DNA of 64,000 nucleotides from Paractinoplanes toevensis (lineage in GTDB: Bacteria > Actinomycetota > Actinomycetes > Mycobacteriales > Micromonosporaceae), in assembly GCF_018332695.1 (NCBI RefSeq), contig NZ_BOQN01000067.1, positions 62,001-126,000 of the forward strand. Reading direction: 5' to 3'. Shown piece after piece: positions 56,075-64,000 of this stretch. The notes below the pieces were generated by a model, which worked only from the letters and a program-made list of their open reading frames with translations, did no database searches and had not been told where the DNA came from. Positions within the stretch are counted from its first letter, which is position 1; every line of letters begins with the position of its first letter. The position numbers were made by a program, and so were the translations under genes.

Positions 56075-56791
56075 GTGGAAATCCTTCTGTTGGTGACAGC
56101 ACGCGCCGGCGAGCCCTCTGCCGTGCTGCCCGCGCTGGATCTACTTCCCCACTCCGTACGCACCGCCCCTCGCGACGTCCGCACCCTGGTTTCCGGGCCC
56201 AGCCCCGACGCCATCCTGGTGGACGCCCGCTCCGAGCTTTCCGAGGCTCGCGCCACGTGCCGCATGCTGCACGCGACCGGCGTCGGTGTTCCGCTCGTCG
56301 CGGTGGTCACCGAGGCGGGCCTGATCGCACTCAACGCCGACTGGGGCGTCGACGACGTCATCCTGGCCAGCGCCGGTCCCGCCGAGGTCGAGGCCCGTCT
56401 GCGCCTGGGCGTCGGCCGCCTCAACAACGCCACCGCCGGTGCCGGCGGATCGATCCGGGCCGGCGAGCTCAACATCGACCCGGACACCTACGCGGCGAAG
56501 CTCAAGGGCCGCCCGCTCGACCTCACCTACAAGGAGTTCGAGCTGCTCAAGTTCCTGGCCCAGCACCCCGGCCGGGTCTTCACCCGCGACCAGCTGCTGC
56601 GCGAGGTCTGGGGCTACGACTACTTCGGTGGCACCCGCACGGTCGACGTCCACGTGCGTCGCCTGCGCGCCAAGCTCGGCGTCGAGCACGAGTCGATGAT
56701 CGGCACCGTGCGCCAGGTCGGCTACAAGTTCGTCGTGCCGCCGACCGGCCGCCAGCTGCCCGACAACGAGCCGGTCTCCCTCCCGGTCTGA
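56075..56791 (+). CDS. glnR: GlnR-type orphan OmpR/PhoB-family regulator (nitrogen control)
   Basis: 238 aa from GTG 56075, five bases after GGAGG (an in-frame GTG at 56069 is less well spaced). The atypical receiver domain (DAILVDARSELSEARATCRMLHATG, VTEAGLIALNADWGVDDVILASAGPAEVEARLRL) lacks the full acidic phosphorylation pocket, as in GlnR. The winged-helix domain (LKGRPLDLTYKEFELLKFLAQHPGRVFTRDQLL, GTRTVDVHVRRLRAKLG) matches GlnR. GlnR controls glutamine synthetase, ammonium uptake and nitrate genes in actinobacteria. Its place beside mshD and pst agrees with the Streptomyces order. Confidence 0.85.
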   Translation: MEILLLVTARAGEPSAVLPALDLLPHSVRTAPRDVRTLVSGPSPDAILVDARSELSEARATCRMLHATGVGVPLVAVVTEAGLIALNADWGVDDVILASAGPAEVEARLRLGVGRLNNATAGAGGSIRAGELNIDPDTYAAKLKGRPLDLTYKEFELLKFLAQHPGRVFTRDQLLREVWGYDYFGGTRTVDVHVRRLRAKLGVEHESMIGTVRQVGYKFVVPPTGRQLPDNEPVSLPV

Positions 56792-56796
56792 AATCC

Positions 56797-57666
56797 ATGA
56801 CGAAAATCCGGTCGCTTGACCGGTTGAGTGACGCCGAGGTGGCCGACGTTCTCGCGTTGGCAACCTCGGCCTCCCTCGCCGACGGGGTCTATCCACTGTC
56901 GGAAGATGTTGTCCTCCGCGTCCGTAACGGGGGCGGACTCCACCTGCTGTCGCAGGCCGAAGACGGCGTGCTGGCGGGCTACGCCTTCGTCGACAAATCA
57001 GGCTCGGGCGAGCTGGTCGTCGCCCCCGCCTATCGCCGGCAGGGGCACGGCACTGCGCTGCTCGCGGCCGCCGGTAGTGGCACGCTGGCTTTCTGGGCGC
57101 ACGGGGACGAACCCGGCGCTCATGCCTTCGCGGAGAAGAACGGATTCAGCCGGGCGCGGGTGCTGTGGCAGATGCGCCGTTCCCTGACCGACTTCACCGC
57201 CGAATCCGTGCTGCCCGAGGGCATTACTATTCGGCCGTTCAGTGTCGGGCATGACGAAGAAGCTTGGCTTGGGGTCAATGCCCGGGCCTTCGCTCATCAT
57301 CCTGAGCAAGGGCGCTGGACCCTCGACGACCTGCGGTTACGCGAGACCGAGCCTTGGTTTGATCCGGCCGGGTTTCTCCTGGCCGTCGATATCTCGGACA
57401 CTCTGGTCGGGTTTCACTGGACCAAGGTTCATCCGCCGTCGGGGAACGATCCGGCATTGGGTGAGATTTACGTCTTGGGCGTTGATCCCGGGGGGCATCG
57501 GCGCGGGTTGGGTGTTGCCTTGAGTGTCGCTGGTCTTCGGCATCTGGCTGATGCTGGGCTTACTCAGGCGCTTCTCTACGTCGATGAGTCTAATGCTGCT
57601 GCTGTGGCGCTTTATCGGAAGCTTGGCTTTTCGGTTTATAAGACTGACGTCAATTATCAGCGGTAA
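56797..57666 (+). CDS. mshD: mycothiol synthase (MshD)
   Basis: 289 aa from ATG 56797, five bases after the glnR stop. Two GNAT domains: the first has ELVVAPAYRRQGHGTALLAAA, the second IYVLGVDPGGHRRGLGVALSVAGLRHL with NAAAVALYRKLGFSVYKTDV. MshD acetylates Cys-GlcN-Ins to mycothiol, the actinobacterial thiol. The codon use changes in the second half: many T-ending codons (CTT, GCT, GAT, TAT) appear after about 57230, unlike the rest of the window. Confidence 0.93.
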   Translation: MTKIRSLDRLSDAEVADVLALATSASLADGVYPLSEDVVLRVRNGGGLHLLSQAEDGVLAGYAFVDKSGSGELVVAPAYRRQGHGTALLAAAGSGTLAFWAHGDEPGAHAFAEKNGFSRARVLWQMRRSLTDFTAESVLPEGITIRPFSVGHDEEAWLGVNARAFAHHPEQGRWTLDDLRLRETEPWFDPAGFLLAVDISDTLVGFHWTKVHPPSGNDPALGEIYVLGVDPGGHRRGLGVALSVAGLRHLADAGLTQALLYVDESNAAAVALYRKLGFSVYKTDVNYQR

Positions 57667-58050
57667 GCGCTTCGCTTTCGGGGCGCCCCGGACCCCGGCC
57701 GGGCGCTCGGAGATGCCTGCCTCTTCGCTTTCGCCTTGCTTGGTGTTGGGCTTTAGAGCTTGGCTTGGGGTGGGCTGTTGCTCGGGCTCGGCTGCCTGTC
57801 GTGGGGGTTGCTGCTTGGGGTCGGGCTTGGGCGTGGGGGCTGCTGCTGGGGTCGGGCTTGGCGCGGGGCGTGCTGCTTGGGCGCGAGCTTGGCGCGGGGG
57901 CTGCTGCGGCGATCTTGTTGAGTTTGGGTTCGGAGCGGACTGGAAGTCGACAACCTTGGGCTTTGGCCGCCTCGCATATCGTAAATAGGCGTTTCGTCGA
58001 GCGGAGTTTGTCCGCTTTCTGGGACGCTTCGCCGTCAGATGGGAAAGGCG
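57667..58050. other. T/G-rich intergenic tract with degenerate tandem repeat
   Basis: No gene is convincing. A degenerate 30-32-bp tandem repeat lies at 57803-57910. A possible stem (GCGCCC...GGGCGC, 57683-57706) follows mshD. Base composition continues the shift that begins in the second half of mshD. Confidence 0.5.
57803..57910. repeat. degenerate tandem repeat, about 3.5 units of 30-32 bp
   Basis: Units share GGGG(G)-TGCTGCTTGGGG-CGGGCTTGGCG with small changes. Too degenerate and too few for CRISPR, and the repeats are directly adjacent. Confidence 0.65.
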
Positions 58051-58491
58051 CTAGGGGACTACCGTTACGGGCCACTTTCCGTAGCGGACCAGGCGGATTG
58101 CCAATGAGCCGGCTATGCGGTGGCCGAAGCTTGCTGAGGAACCCACTATCAGTGCGTCCGCCCTTGTTTCTTTTGCTACTTCGGCCAGCACTGTCATGGG
58201 GTCACCCTGGCGGATGATTACCTCCGAGTCTGCGCCCCAGCCGTGGATCTCGGCTCTCAGCTGTTGTTCCAGTTCCTCCTGGGCATCCAGGACCGCGTTC
58301 ACCGCCATGCCGCTGTGGTCGGCGATGGTCAGCAGCGTGGTGGGGGTGGTGCGGGCGTAGACCGCGATCAGGCGGGTGCGCTGGCGCCTTGCCAGGCCGG
58401 CAGCGTAGGCGGCGGCTCGCATCGACGTGGGGGAGCCGTCCACCCCGACCACTATTGCGCCGGGGCCGTCGGTTCCTAGCTCGAATCCCAT
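58051..58491 (-). CDS. universal stress protein (UspA family)
   Basis: 146 aa. UspA fold: IVVGVDGSPTSMRAAAYAAGLA at the N-terminus, and the ATP-binding type signature LIVGSSASFGHRIAGSLAIRLVRYGKWPVTVVP at the C-terminus (G-x2-G-x9-G-S/T form). Binds ATP or is regulated by it; supports stress or dormancy responses. It starts nine bases after the MFS-Usp gene, likely one operon. Confidence 0.9.
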   Translation of the reverse strand: MGFELGTDGPGAIVVGVDGSPTSMRAAAYAAGLARRQRTRLIAVYARTTPTTLLTIADHSGMAVNAVLDAQEELEQQLRAEIHGWGADSEVIIRQGDPMTVLAEVAKETRADALIVGSSASFGHRIAGSLAIRLVRYGKWPVTVVP

Positions 58492-58500
58492 GGCGAGAAC

Positions 58501-60201
58501 CTAAGCCTGGCGCAGGCCCGCCAGCACGGCCGGGTTCAGGGGGTGCGGAGTTTCGCCCTCGCTTAGCAGGACCACGGTGCTTCGGGTGGCGTGGGTCAGG
58601 GCCGAGGTGAAGCTTCCCTCGGCGAACTGGGACGCCGGGCCTCGTGCGGAACGGCCCACCGCGACCGTCCGGGCGTGCACCTCGTCGGCGTGCTGGGCCA
58701 GGACTCGGCCGGCCGCGGCGTGGTCGCCGACGCTGTGCAGCAGGAGGGCGGTGGCGGTTACGCCTTGGGCGGTCAGCTCGTCGACCAAATCGTTTACCGC
58801 CTGCCGGGCATCGCTGTCGTCCTCGGGGTCGATGGCCATCTCCTCGATGATGACCGTCTCCCGGACCCGGACCACCTCCAGCGGGGCGCCGGCCTCCCGG
58901 GCGATGGACGCTGCTGCCGCTACTACCTCGGCGGCGTCGGGGGTGGCGCCGATGGCTACCACCACCGGGCGCTGCACCGGAACAGCCTCGCCCACCGGCT
59001 CCAGGACGGGAGTCGGTGCCAGGTCGGCCTCGGCCGCGCTGATCAGTCTGTGGCCGCTGGCCAGCACGACTATGGCCAGCAGGAAGGCCACTCCGCCCAG
59101 GTAGAACGGGACGCTCAGGTCGAAGCGGTCGGCCAGCTTGCCGGCCACAAACGGGGCCAGGCCGCCGCCGATGAAGCGCACGAAGCCGTACGACGACGAG
59201 GCGATCGACCGCTCGACCGGAGCTACCAGCATTACCGCCTGGGTGGTCAGGGTGTTGTTGATGCCGATGAACGCGCCGCTGACGATGACCGCGACGATGA
59301 CCACGGTGGGGGTGTTCACGCCGGCGGCGATCACGGCCATCACGATGCCCAGCGCGAACATGTTGGCGTAGAGGACCTTGGCCGTGCCGAAGCGGGCCTG
59401 CAGCCGGGGCGCGAACCAGACGCTGAACGCGGCTACCAGCAGGCCCCAGCCGGTGAAGACCAGGCCCAGCTTCTCGGCGCCCAACTCCATGGGGTACGGC
59501 GCGTAGCCGAGCATGGTGAAGAAGCCCCAGTTGTAGAGCAGCGCCATGATGCCCATGGTCAGCAGGCCGCGGTGGCGCAGCGCTTTGATCGGTGCGGCCA
59601 GGGCGGTGGGCTTGGCCGGCTTCGGCAGCTCGGGGACGAAGAGAACGGTGGCTACCAGGGCGATCGCCATCAGCGCGGAGACGCCGAAGAAGGGGCCGCG
59701 CCAGCTGATCGAGCCCAGCTCGCCGCCGAGCAGCGGGCCGACCGCGATGCCCAGGCCCAGGGCCGTCTCGTAGAGGATGATCGCCCCGGCGAAGCCGCCG
59801 CTGGCCGACGCCACGATTACGGCGAGGCTGGTGGCGATGAACAGGGCGTTGCCCAGGCCCCAGCCGGCCCGGAAGCCGACGATGCCGCCGACCGTGTCGG
59901 TGGTGCCGGCCAGGGCCGCGAACACCACGATGATCGCCAGGCCGGTGATGAGCGTGCGCTTCGCCCCGATCCGGCTGGAGACCCAGCCGACCACGAGCAT
60001 CGCCACCGCGGTGACCACCAGATAGCTGGTGAACAGCAGCGAGACCTGGCTGGGCGTGGCGTGCAGGTCGGACGCCAGCGCCGGGAGGATCGGGTCGACC
60101 AGGCCGATGCCCATGAACGAGATCACACAGGCAAAGGCGACGGCCCAGACGGCGCGGGGCTGGCGGAACGGATTCGACGCGGGTTTGGCACCTGAGCTCA
60201 T
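58501..60201 (-). CDS. MFS transporter fused to C-terminal Usp domain
   Basis: 566 aa from ATG 60201. Twelve TM segments over about 410 residues in the DHA1-like pattern (GWVSSRIGAKRTLITG is motif A). A linker of about 20 residues (APTPVLEPVGEAVPVQR) leads to a Usp-like domain, VVVAIGATPDAAEVVAAAASIAREAGAPLEVVRVRET...TVAVGRSARGPASQ...VVLL. The layout suggests a transporter gated or tuned by a nucleotide-sensing Usp domain. Substrate unknown. It precedes a free UspA gene. Confidence 0.87.
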   Translation of the reverse strand: MSSGAKPASNPFRQPRAVWAVAFACVISFMGIGLVDPILPALASDLHATPSQVSLLFTSYLVVTAVAMLVVGWVSSRIGAKRTLITGLAIIVVFAALAGTTDTVGGIVGFRAGWGLGNALFIATSLAVIVASASGGFAGAIILYETALGLGIAVGPLLGGELGSISWRGPFFGVSALMAIALVATVLFVPELPKPAKPTALAAPIKALRHRGLLTMGIMALLYNWGFFTMLGYAPYPMELGAEKLGLVFTGWGLLVAAFSVWFAPRLQARFGTAKVLYANMFALGIVMAVIAAGVNTPTVVIVAVIVSGAFIGINNTLTTQAVMLVAPVERSIASSSYGFVRFIGGGLAPFVAGKLADRFDLSVPFYLGGVAFLLAIVVLASGHRLISAAEADLAPTPVLEPVGEAVPVQRPVVVAIGATPDAAEVVAAAASIAREAGAPLEVVRVRETVIIEEMAIDPEDDSDARQAVNDLVDELTAQGVTATALLLHSVGDHAAAGRVLAQHADEVHARTVAVGRSARGPASQFAEGSFTSALTHATRSTVVLLSEGETPHPLNPAVLAGLRQA

Positions 60202-60203
60202 AA

Positions 60204-60216
60204 CTGCATTATGCAG
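60204..60216. promoter_or_regulatory. 13-bp palindrome at the MFS-Usp start
   Basis: CTGCAT and ATGCAG flank a single T, three bases before the ATG on the minus strand. The form is typical of MarR-like operators. The regulator is not in this window. Confidence 0.4.
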
Positions 60217-60381
60217 CTACCTGGGCGAGGGCGGCCAGTCTCATGCGTCACGGGACGGACACCGCGGGATCTCAGGGCGGTAAAGACTACGCGAAAATGT
60301 AGGATTTTTCGGACTTACGTCCCCCGGTTCACGGAACGGACAACTCGGGCTCAGCAGAAAGCAAACTTGAGGTGCGTACGT

Positions 60382-60402
60382 GTTCACCCTGCGTTCACTT
60401 GT
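60382..60402 (+). promoter_or_regulatory. PHO box upstream of pstS
   Basis: GTTCACC and GTTCACT are direct repeats spaced 11 bp apart, the PhoP-binding format of actinobacteria. A weaker GTTCACG lies further upstream at 60327. Predicts induction by phosphate limitation through PhoRP. Confidence 0.82.
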
Positions 60403-60433
60403 GCCGGGGAAACCGGCTACCTGGCCCTTTTAA

Positions 60434-60481
60434 CTTCGGGGTGCGCCGTTGAGATCGGCGCCTGTACCTCACCCCCCGAAG
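60434..60481 (+). promoter_or_regulatory. 5'-UTR hairpin abutting the pstS RBS
   Basis: CTTCGGGGTG pairs with CACCCCCCGAAG (two-base bulge), and inside it GCGCC pairs with GGCGC. The right foot ends at the G that starts the GGGA RBS of pstS. It could modulate translation initiation; no known riboswitch match. Confidence 0.45.
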
Positions 60482-60494
60482 GGAAATTTTCATC

Positions 60495-61589
60495 GTGAAG
60501 CTCCAGCGGTCCGGTTACCTCGCCGGCATTGCTTTGACTGCGACGCTCGCGCTCGCTGCTTGCGGGTCGGACAACACCGCCGAGCCGAGCGGGAGCGACA
60601 ACTCCGCCGCGCCTGGCAGCTGTTCCTCGGGCAGCCTGACGGCTCAGGGCTCGACGGCCCAGAAGAACGCCATGGACGAGTGGATCAAGGCCTACCAGGC
60701 CCAGTGCTCCGGCGCGAAGATCGACTACCAGGGCACCGGCTCGGGCGCCGGCATCCAGGCCTTCATCGCGGGCACGGCCGACTTCGCCGGCTCCGACTCG
60801 GCCCTCAAGGACGACGAGCAGAAGCAGGCCGACGCCAAGTGCGCCACCGGCACGGCTCTGAACCTCCCGATGGTCATCGGCCCGATCGCGGTCGTCTACA
60901 ACCTGGACGGTGTCGACAACCTCCAGCTGGACGCCTCGACGCTGGCCAAGATCTTCGCCGGCAAGATCACCAAGTGGGACGACGCCGCGATCGCCGCTCT
61001 CAACAGTGGCGTCAAGCTGCCGTCGACCGCGATCCAGGCCGTGCACCGCTCGGACGAGTCGGGCACGACCGACAACTTCACCAAGTACCTGAGCAAGACC
61101 GCCGAGGCCGACTGGACCTTCGGCAACGCCAAGGCGTGGAAGGCTCCGGGCGGCACCGGCGCGGCCAAGTCGGACGGCGTGGCCAGCCAGGTCAAGAGCA
61201 CCGCGGGCACCATCTCCTACGTGGAGCTCTCGTTCGCCGAGAACAGCGACCTGAAGAAGGCGAAGATCAAGAACGGCGCCGGTGAGTTCACCGAGCTGAC
61301 CGGTGAGAGCGCCGGCAAGACCATCGAGGGTGCCAAGATCACCGGCACCGGCAACGACCTCAAGCTGTCGATCGACTACGCCACCAGCACCGCGGGTGCG
61401 TACCCGATCGTGCTGGTCACCTACGAGATCGCCTGTGAAAAGGGTTCCGCCAAGGCCGCCGACATCAAGGCGTTCCTGAACTACACCTCGAGCACCGCGG
61501 GCCAGACGGCGCTGAGCGAGCTGGGCTACGCCCCGCTGCCCGCGTCGATCCAGTCGAAGGTCGCGACCTCCGTCGCCGCCATCAGCTGA
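60495..61589 (+). CDS. pstS: phosphate-binding lipoprotein PstS
   Basis: 364 aa from GTG 60495 (GGGA upstream). Lipobox LAAC at about residues 20-23 marks it as membrane-anchored. LTAQGSTAQKNAMDEWIKAYQ and GSGAGIQAFIAGTADFAGSDSAL are the PstS phosphate-binding blocks, and HRSDESGTTDNFTKYL is the canonical C-terminal half. High-affinity phosphate capture for PstCAB. First gene of the operon, behind a PHO box. Confidence 0.97.
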   Translation: MKLQRSGYLAGIALTATLALAACGSDNTAEPSGSDNSAAPGSCSSGSLTAQGSTAQKNAMDEWIKAYQAQCSGAKIDYQGTGSGAGIQAFIAGTADFAGSDSALKDDEQKQADAKCATGTALNLPMVIGPIAVVYNLDGVDNLQLDASTLAKIFAGKITKWDDAAIAALNSGVKLPSTAIQAVHRSDESGTTDNFTKYLSKTAEADWTFGNAKAWKAPGGTGAAKSDGVASQVKSTAGTISYVELSFAENSDLKKAKIKNGAGEFTELTGESAGKTIEGAKITGTGNDLKLSIDYATSTAGAYPIVLVTYEIACEKGSAKAADIKAFLNYTSSTAGQTALSELGYAPLPASIQSKVATSVAAIS

Positions 61590-61629
61590 CGCTGTAACAC
61601 ATCCCTCCGAGACGACAGCGAGCGAGCAG

Positions 61630-62697
61630 ATGGGTGACTACCCCTCGAGCTCGACGAACGCCACCGCCGGCGGCTCGGGCGTGACAGGACGTCACGCCCG
61701 GTCCGCCGGCACCGGCGTTTCGCCGAGTAGTTACGAACCCCCGATCGGTGGCGGTGACGGCCTGCCCAAGAAGGCCCGTTTCTCGATGGAGAGCGGGTTC
61801 CGCGGGCTCTCCACGGCCGCCGGTGCCATGGTGCTCGTCATCATCGTGGCCATCGCGATCTTCCTGATCTCGAAGGCCGTCCCGGCGCTGCGCGCCGACA
61901 CGGTGAACTTCCTGAGCTACAAGCAGTGGTTCCCGAACGACGCCGACCCCAAGTTCGGTATCGCGGCGCTCGCCTTCGGCACGGTGCTGTCCTCGGTGAT
62001 CGCCCTGATCGTCGCGGTGCCGATCGCCCTCGGCATCGCTCTGTTCCTCTCGCACTACGCGCCCAAGCGGCTCGCCAACCCGCTCGGCTTCGTCATCGAC
62101 CTGCTCGCGGCCGTGCCCAGTGTGGTCTTCGGACTCTGGGGCCGGGACGTCTTCCTCGAGCCGGTGCGTGACTTCTCGGTCTGGCTCAACCACTACTTCA
62201 GCTGGCTGCCGATCTTCGGTGGCGACGGCCCGTTCGGCCGGTCGATCCTGCTCGGCAGCCTGGTGCTGGCGATCATGGTGCTGCCGATCGTCACCTCCCT
62301 GTCCCGCGAGGTCTTCCAGCAGACCCCGGGGATGAACGAGGAGGCCGCGCTCGCCCTGGGCGCCACCAAGTGGGAGATGATCCGCACCGCGGTCCTGCCG
62401 TACGGCAAGCCCGGTGTGATCGCCGCGGTGATGCTCGGCCTCGGCCGCGCACTCGGTGAGACGATCGCCCTGGCGCTGACCCTCGGCACCGTCTTCAGCA
62501 TCTCGTTCAACGTGATCGAGAACGGCGGCAACTCGATCGCCGCCAACATCGCCAACACGTTCGGCGAGGCCAACGCCACCGGTCGCGGCGCTCTGATCGC
62601 CTCCGGTCTGGTGCTGTTCGCCATCACCCTGGTGGTCAACATGGCGGCCCGGGCGATCATCTACCGTCGTCGCGAGTTCCGGGACAGTGCCGCATGA
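61630..62697 (+). CDS. pstC: phosphate ABC transporter permease PstC
   Basis: 355 aa. An unusually long Ser/Gly-rich cytoplasmic N-terminus (about 60 residues) precedes six TM segments. The EAA-like loop reads EEAALALGATKWEMIRTAVLPYGKPG, and GLGRALGETIALALTLG follows. It forms the channel with PstA. The gene overlaps pstA by 4 bp (ATGA). Confidence 0.96.
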   Translation: MGDYPSSSTNATAGGSGVTGRHARSAGTGVSPSSYEPPIGGGDGLPKKARFSMESGFRGLSTAAGAMVLVIIVAIAIFLISKAVPALRADTVNFLSYKQWFPNDADPKFGIAALAFGTVLSSVIALIVAVPIALGIALFLSHYAPKRLANPLGFVIDLLAAVPSVVFGLWGRDVFLEPVRDFSVWLNHYFSWLPIFGGDGPFGRSILLGSLVLAIMVLPIVTSLSREVFQQTPGMNEEAALALGATKWEMIRTAVLPYGKPGVIAAVMLGLGRALGETIALALTLGTVFSISFNVIENGGNSIAANIANTFGEANATGRGALIASGLVLFAITLVVNMAARAIIYRRREFRDSAA

Positions 62698-63779
62698 GCC
62701 TTCTAGATCGTGAGCTCGCCGGCGTCGTCATGACGCCCGACAACATCCGCACCAAGAAGCTGTCGTTGGTCGCCAACCTCGGCGTCGCGGTGGCCGCGTT
62801 CGTGATCGCCGCGGCCGTCGTGCTGGGCTTCGGCATCGGCAACTGGGTGCTCATCGTCGTACTGGGCTGGGTCTTCTACCTCGTCGGGCTGCTCTACGCG
62901 GCCGGCCGGGTCGAAGGCCGCCGGGCCGCCCGCAACCGGGCCTGGAAGTCGCTGATCTACTCGGCCTGCATCCTGGCGATCCTCCCGCTCGCGAGCGTCG
63001 TCTGGACCCTGGTCTCCAAGGGCGTCGGCCGGCTCGACGGCGACTTCTTCGGCACCTCGATGAACAACATCGGCGCCCGCGACCAGAACGGTGGCGCTTA
63101 CCACGCCATCATCGGCACCCTCGAGCAGGTCGGCATCGCCGCCCTGATCGCGGTTCCGCTGGGTGTGCTCGGCGCGATCTACCTGGTCGAGTACGGCCGA
63201 GGCAAGTTCGCCGGCACCGTCCGGTTCTTCGTGGACGTGATGACCGGTATCCCGTCGATCGTGGCCGGCCTGTTCGTCCTGTCGTTCTGGGTGCTGATCG
63301 TGAGCCCGTGGTTCAACGACGGGAACCCGCGGTTCTCCGGCTTCGCCGCCTCGCTGGCACTGTCGGTGCTGATGTTGCCGACGATCGTGCGGTCCACCGA
63401 GGAGATGCTGCGCCTGGTGCCCGGCCCGCTGCGAGAGGGCGCCTACGCCCTCGGCGTTCCGCAGTGGAAGACGATCCTCAAGATCGTCGTGCCGACCGCG
63501 CTGCCCGGCATCGTCACCGGCGTCATGCTGGCGATCGCCCGCGCCGCCGGCGAGACGGCACCGGTCCTGCTGGTCGCCGGCGGTGCTGCCGCGATCAACT
63601 TCGACCCGTTCAACGGCAACCAGTCCTCGCTGGCGCTCTTCGTCTACCAGCAGGCCGGCGACGCCTCGAAGTACGCCCCGGCGCGCGCCTGGACCGCCGC
63701 GCTGACCCTGGTCGCGATCGTGCTGGTGCTGACGATCGCCGCCAAGATGCTCGCCCGTCGCAACAGTTTGACCCGTTAA
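62694..63779 (+). CDS. pstA: phosphate ABC transporter permease PstA
   Basis: 361 aa from ATG 62694. Two extra N-terminal TM segments (about 25-75) precede the conserved PstA core, with VDVMTGIPSIVAGLFVLSFW, LREGAYALGVPQWKTILKIVVPTALPGI and ARAAGETAPVLLVAGG. Partner of PstC in the Pst complex. Followed by pstB after 11 bases. Confidence 0.96.
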   Translation: MSLLDRELAGVVMTPDNIRTKKLSLVANLGVAVAAFVIAAAVVLGFGIGNWVLIVVLGWVFYLVGLLYAAGRVEGRRAARNRAWKSLIYSACILAILPLASVVWTLVSKGVGRLDGDFFGTSMNNIGARDQNGGAYHAIIGTLEQVGIAALIAVPLGVLGAIYLVEYGRGKFAGTVRFFVDVMTGIPSIVAGLFVLSFWVLIVSPWFNDGNPRFSGFAASLALSVLMLPTIVRSTEEMLRLVPGPLREGAYALGVPQWKTILKIVVPTALPGIVTGVMLAIARAAGETAPVLLVAGGAAAINFDPFNGNQSSLALFVYQQAGDASKYAPARAWTAALTLVAIVLVLTIAAKMLARRNSLTR

Positions 63780-63790
63780 GAGGTATGACC

Positions 63791-64000
63791 ATGGCCAAGC
63801 GCATCGAGGCGAGCAACGTCTCCTCCTACTACGGTTCGTTCAAGGCGATCGACAGCATCTCGATGACCGTCGAGCCCAAGACGATCACCGCCCTGATCGG
63901 CCCGTCCGGTTGCGGCAAGTCCACGTTCCTCCGGTCGATCAACCGGATGCACGAGGTGCTGCCGAACGCCCGCATCGAGGGCCGGCTGACCATCGACGAG
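63791..64000 (+). CDS. pstB: phosphate ABC transporter ATPase PstB (3' end outside window)
   Basis: About 70 N-terminal residues are present, MAKRIEASNVSSYYGSFKAI and onward. Walker A GPSGCGKST is at about residues 36-44, followed by FLRSINRMHE, the PstB hallmark. ATG 63791 is favoured by AGAGG seven bases upstream; the in-frame ATG 63785 is too close. Couples ATP hydrolysis to phosphate import. Confidence 0.95.
   Translation, partial: MAKRIEASNVSSYYGSFKAIDSISMTVEPKTITALIGPSGCGKSTFLRSINRMHEVLPNARIEGRLTIDE

Noticed and set aside
57803..57910. CRISPR-like repeats
   Set aside because: Units are adjacent, degenerate and few, without unique spacers or cas genes.
57650..58075. Possible small Pro/Ser/Ala-rich gene on the minus strand after mshD
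   Set aside because: It arises from the tandem repeat and biased composition, with no RBS or motif.

Overview
The window is high-GC actinobacterial chromosome, most likely from the Micromonosporaceae (Actinoplanes/Micromonospora type). This is inferred from the very high G+C, frequent GTG/TTG starts, a mycothiol synthase gene, a GlnR-type orphan regulator next to mshD and the pst operon, and actinobacterial families such as DUF3263, DUF4032, DUF1416, DUF2993 and a Rv0435c-like AAA ATPase. No phage, insertion sequence or CRISPR array was seen. Most of the window reads as stable chromosome with an accessory flavour at a few points.

Layout. 1-4.1 kb: a 3'-truncated ATPase/LuxR-type regulator divergent from a secreted propeller-like protein, with two 17-bp palindromes between them. 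4.15-6.2 kb: a gene-poor stretch, tRNA-Thr(UGU), then an MsiK-type sugar-ABC ATPase behind a LacI-like operator. 6.2-13.1 kb: an Hsp70-TM-propeller fusion and two TetR modules, each with visible operators facing the gene it probably controls (a SnoaL-like protein; a peroxiredoxin-like protein), plus an AAC(3)-I-like acetyltransferase and LtrA. 13.1-19.3 kb: a secreted Pro/Ala protein, an RCK-pore-RCK channel-like protein, a DUF4032 kinase-like protein, a secreted serine protease and a PAP2 phosphatase. 19.2-23.2 kb: an amino-sugar operon (SIS isomerase, ROK kinase, nagA) divergent from a DeoR regulator. 23.2-24 kb: an intergenic tract with a decayed toxin-immunity gene. 24-32.3 kb: two ABC exporters, one with its ATPase fused to an alpha/beta hydrolase, flanking DUF3263 and a CDC48-like ATPase. 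32.4-38.9 kb: a SAM-I riboswitch with threonine synthase, several acetyltransferases, and groL behind two CIRCE elements. 38.9-44.2 kb: a 1,752-residue wall-anchored surface protein. 44.2-55.8 kb: glpD, DUF4031, an HD hydrolase, FUSC, PrsW, a GroES-like protein, an AI-2E family protein, a sulfurtransferase/DUF1416 operon with a Cys leader peptide, DUF2993 and a membrane protein. 56-64 kb: glnR-mshD, a UspA and MFS-Usp stress pair, and the phosphate operon pstSCA(B) behind a PHO box, cut off by the window edge.

Functional themes are nutrient sensing and uptake (sugars, amino sugars, phosphate, nitrogen control, sulfur), thiol and stress physiology (mycothiol, Usp proteins, chaperonins), and cell-envelope functions. 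Several proteins are unusual fusions (Hsp70-propeller, hydrolase-ABC, MFS-Usp). Convergent gene pairs overlap at their 3' ends repeatedly, by up to 104 bp.
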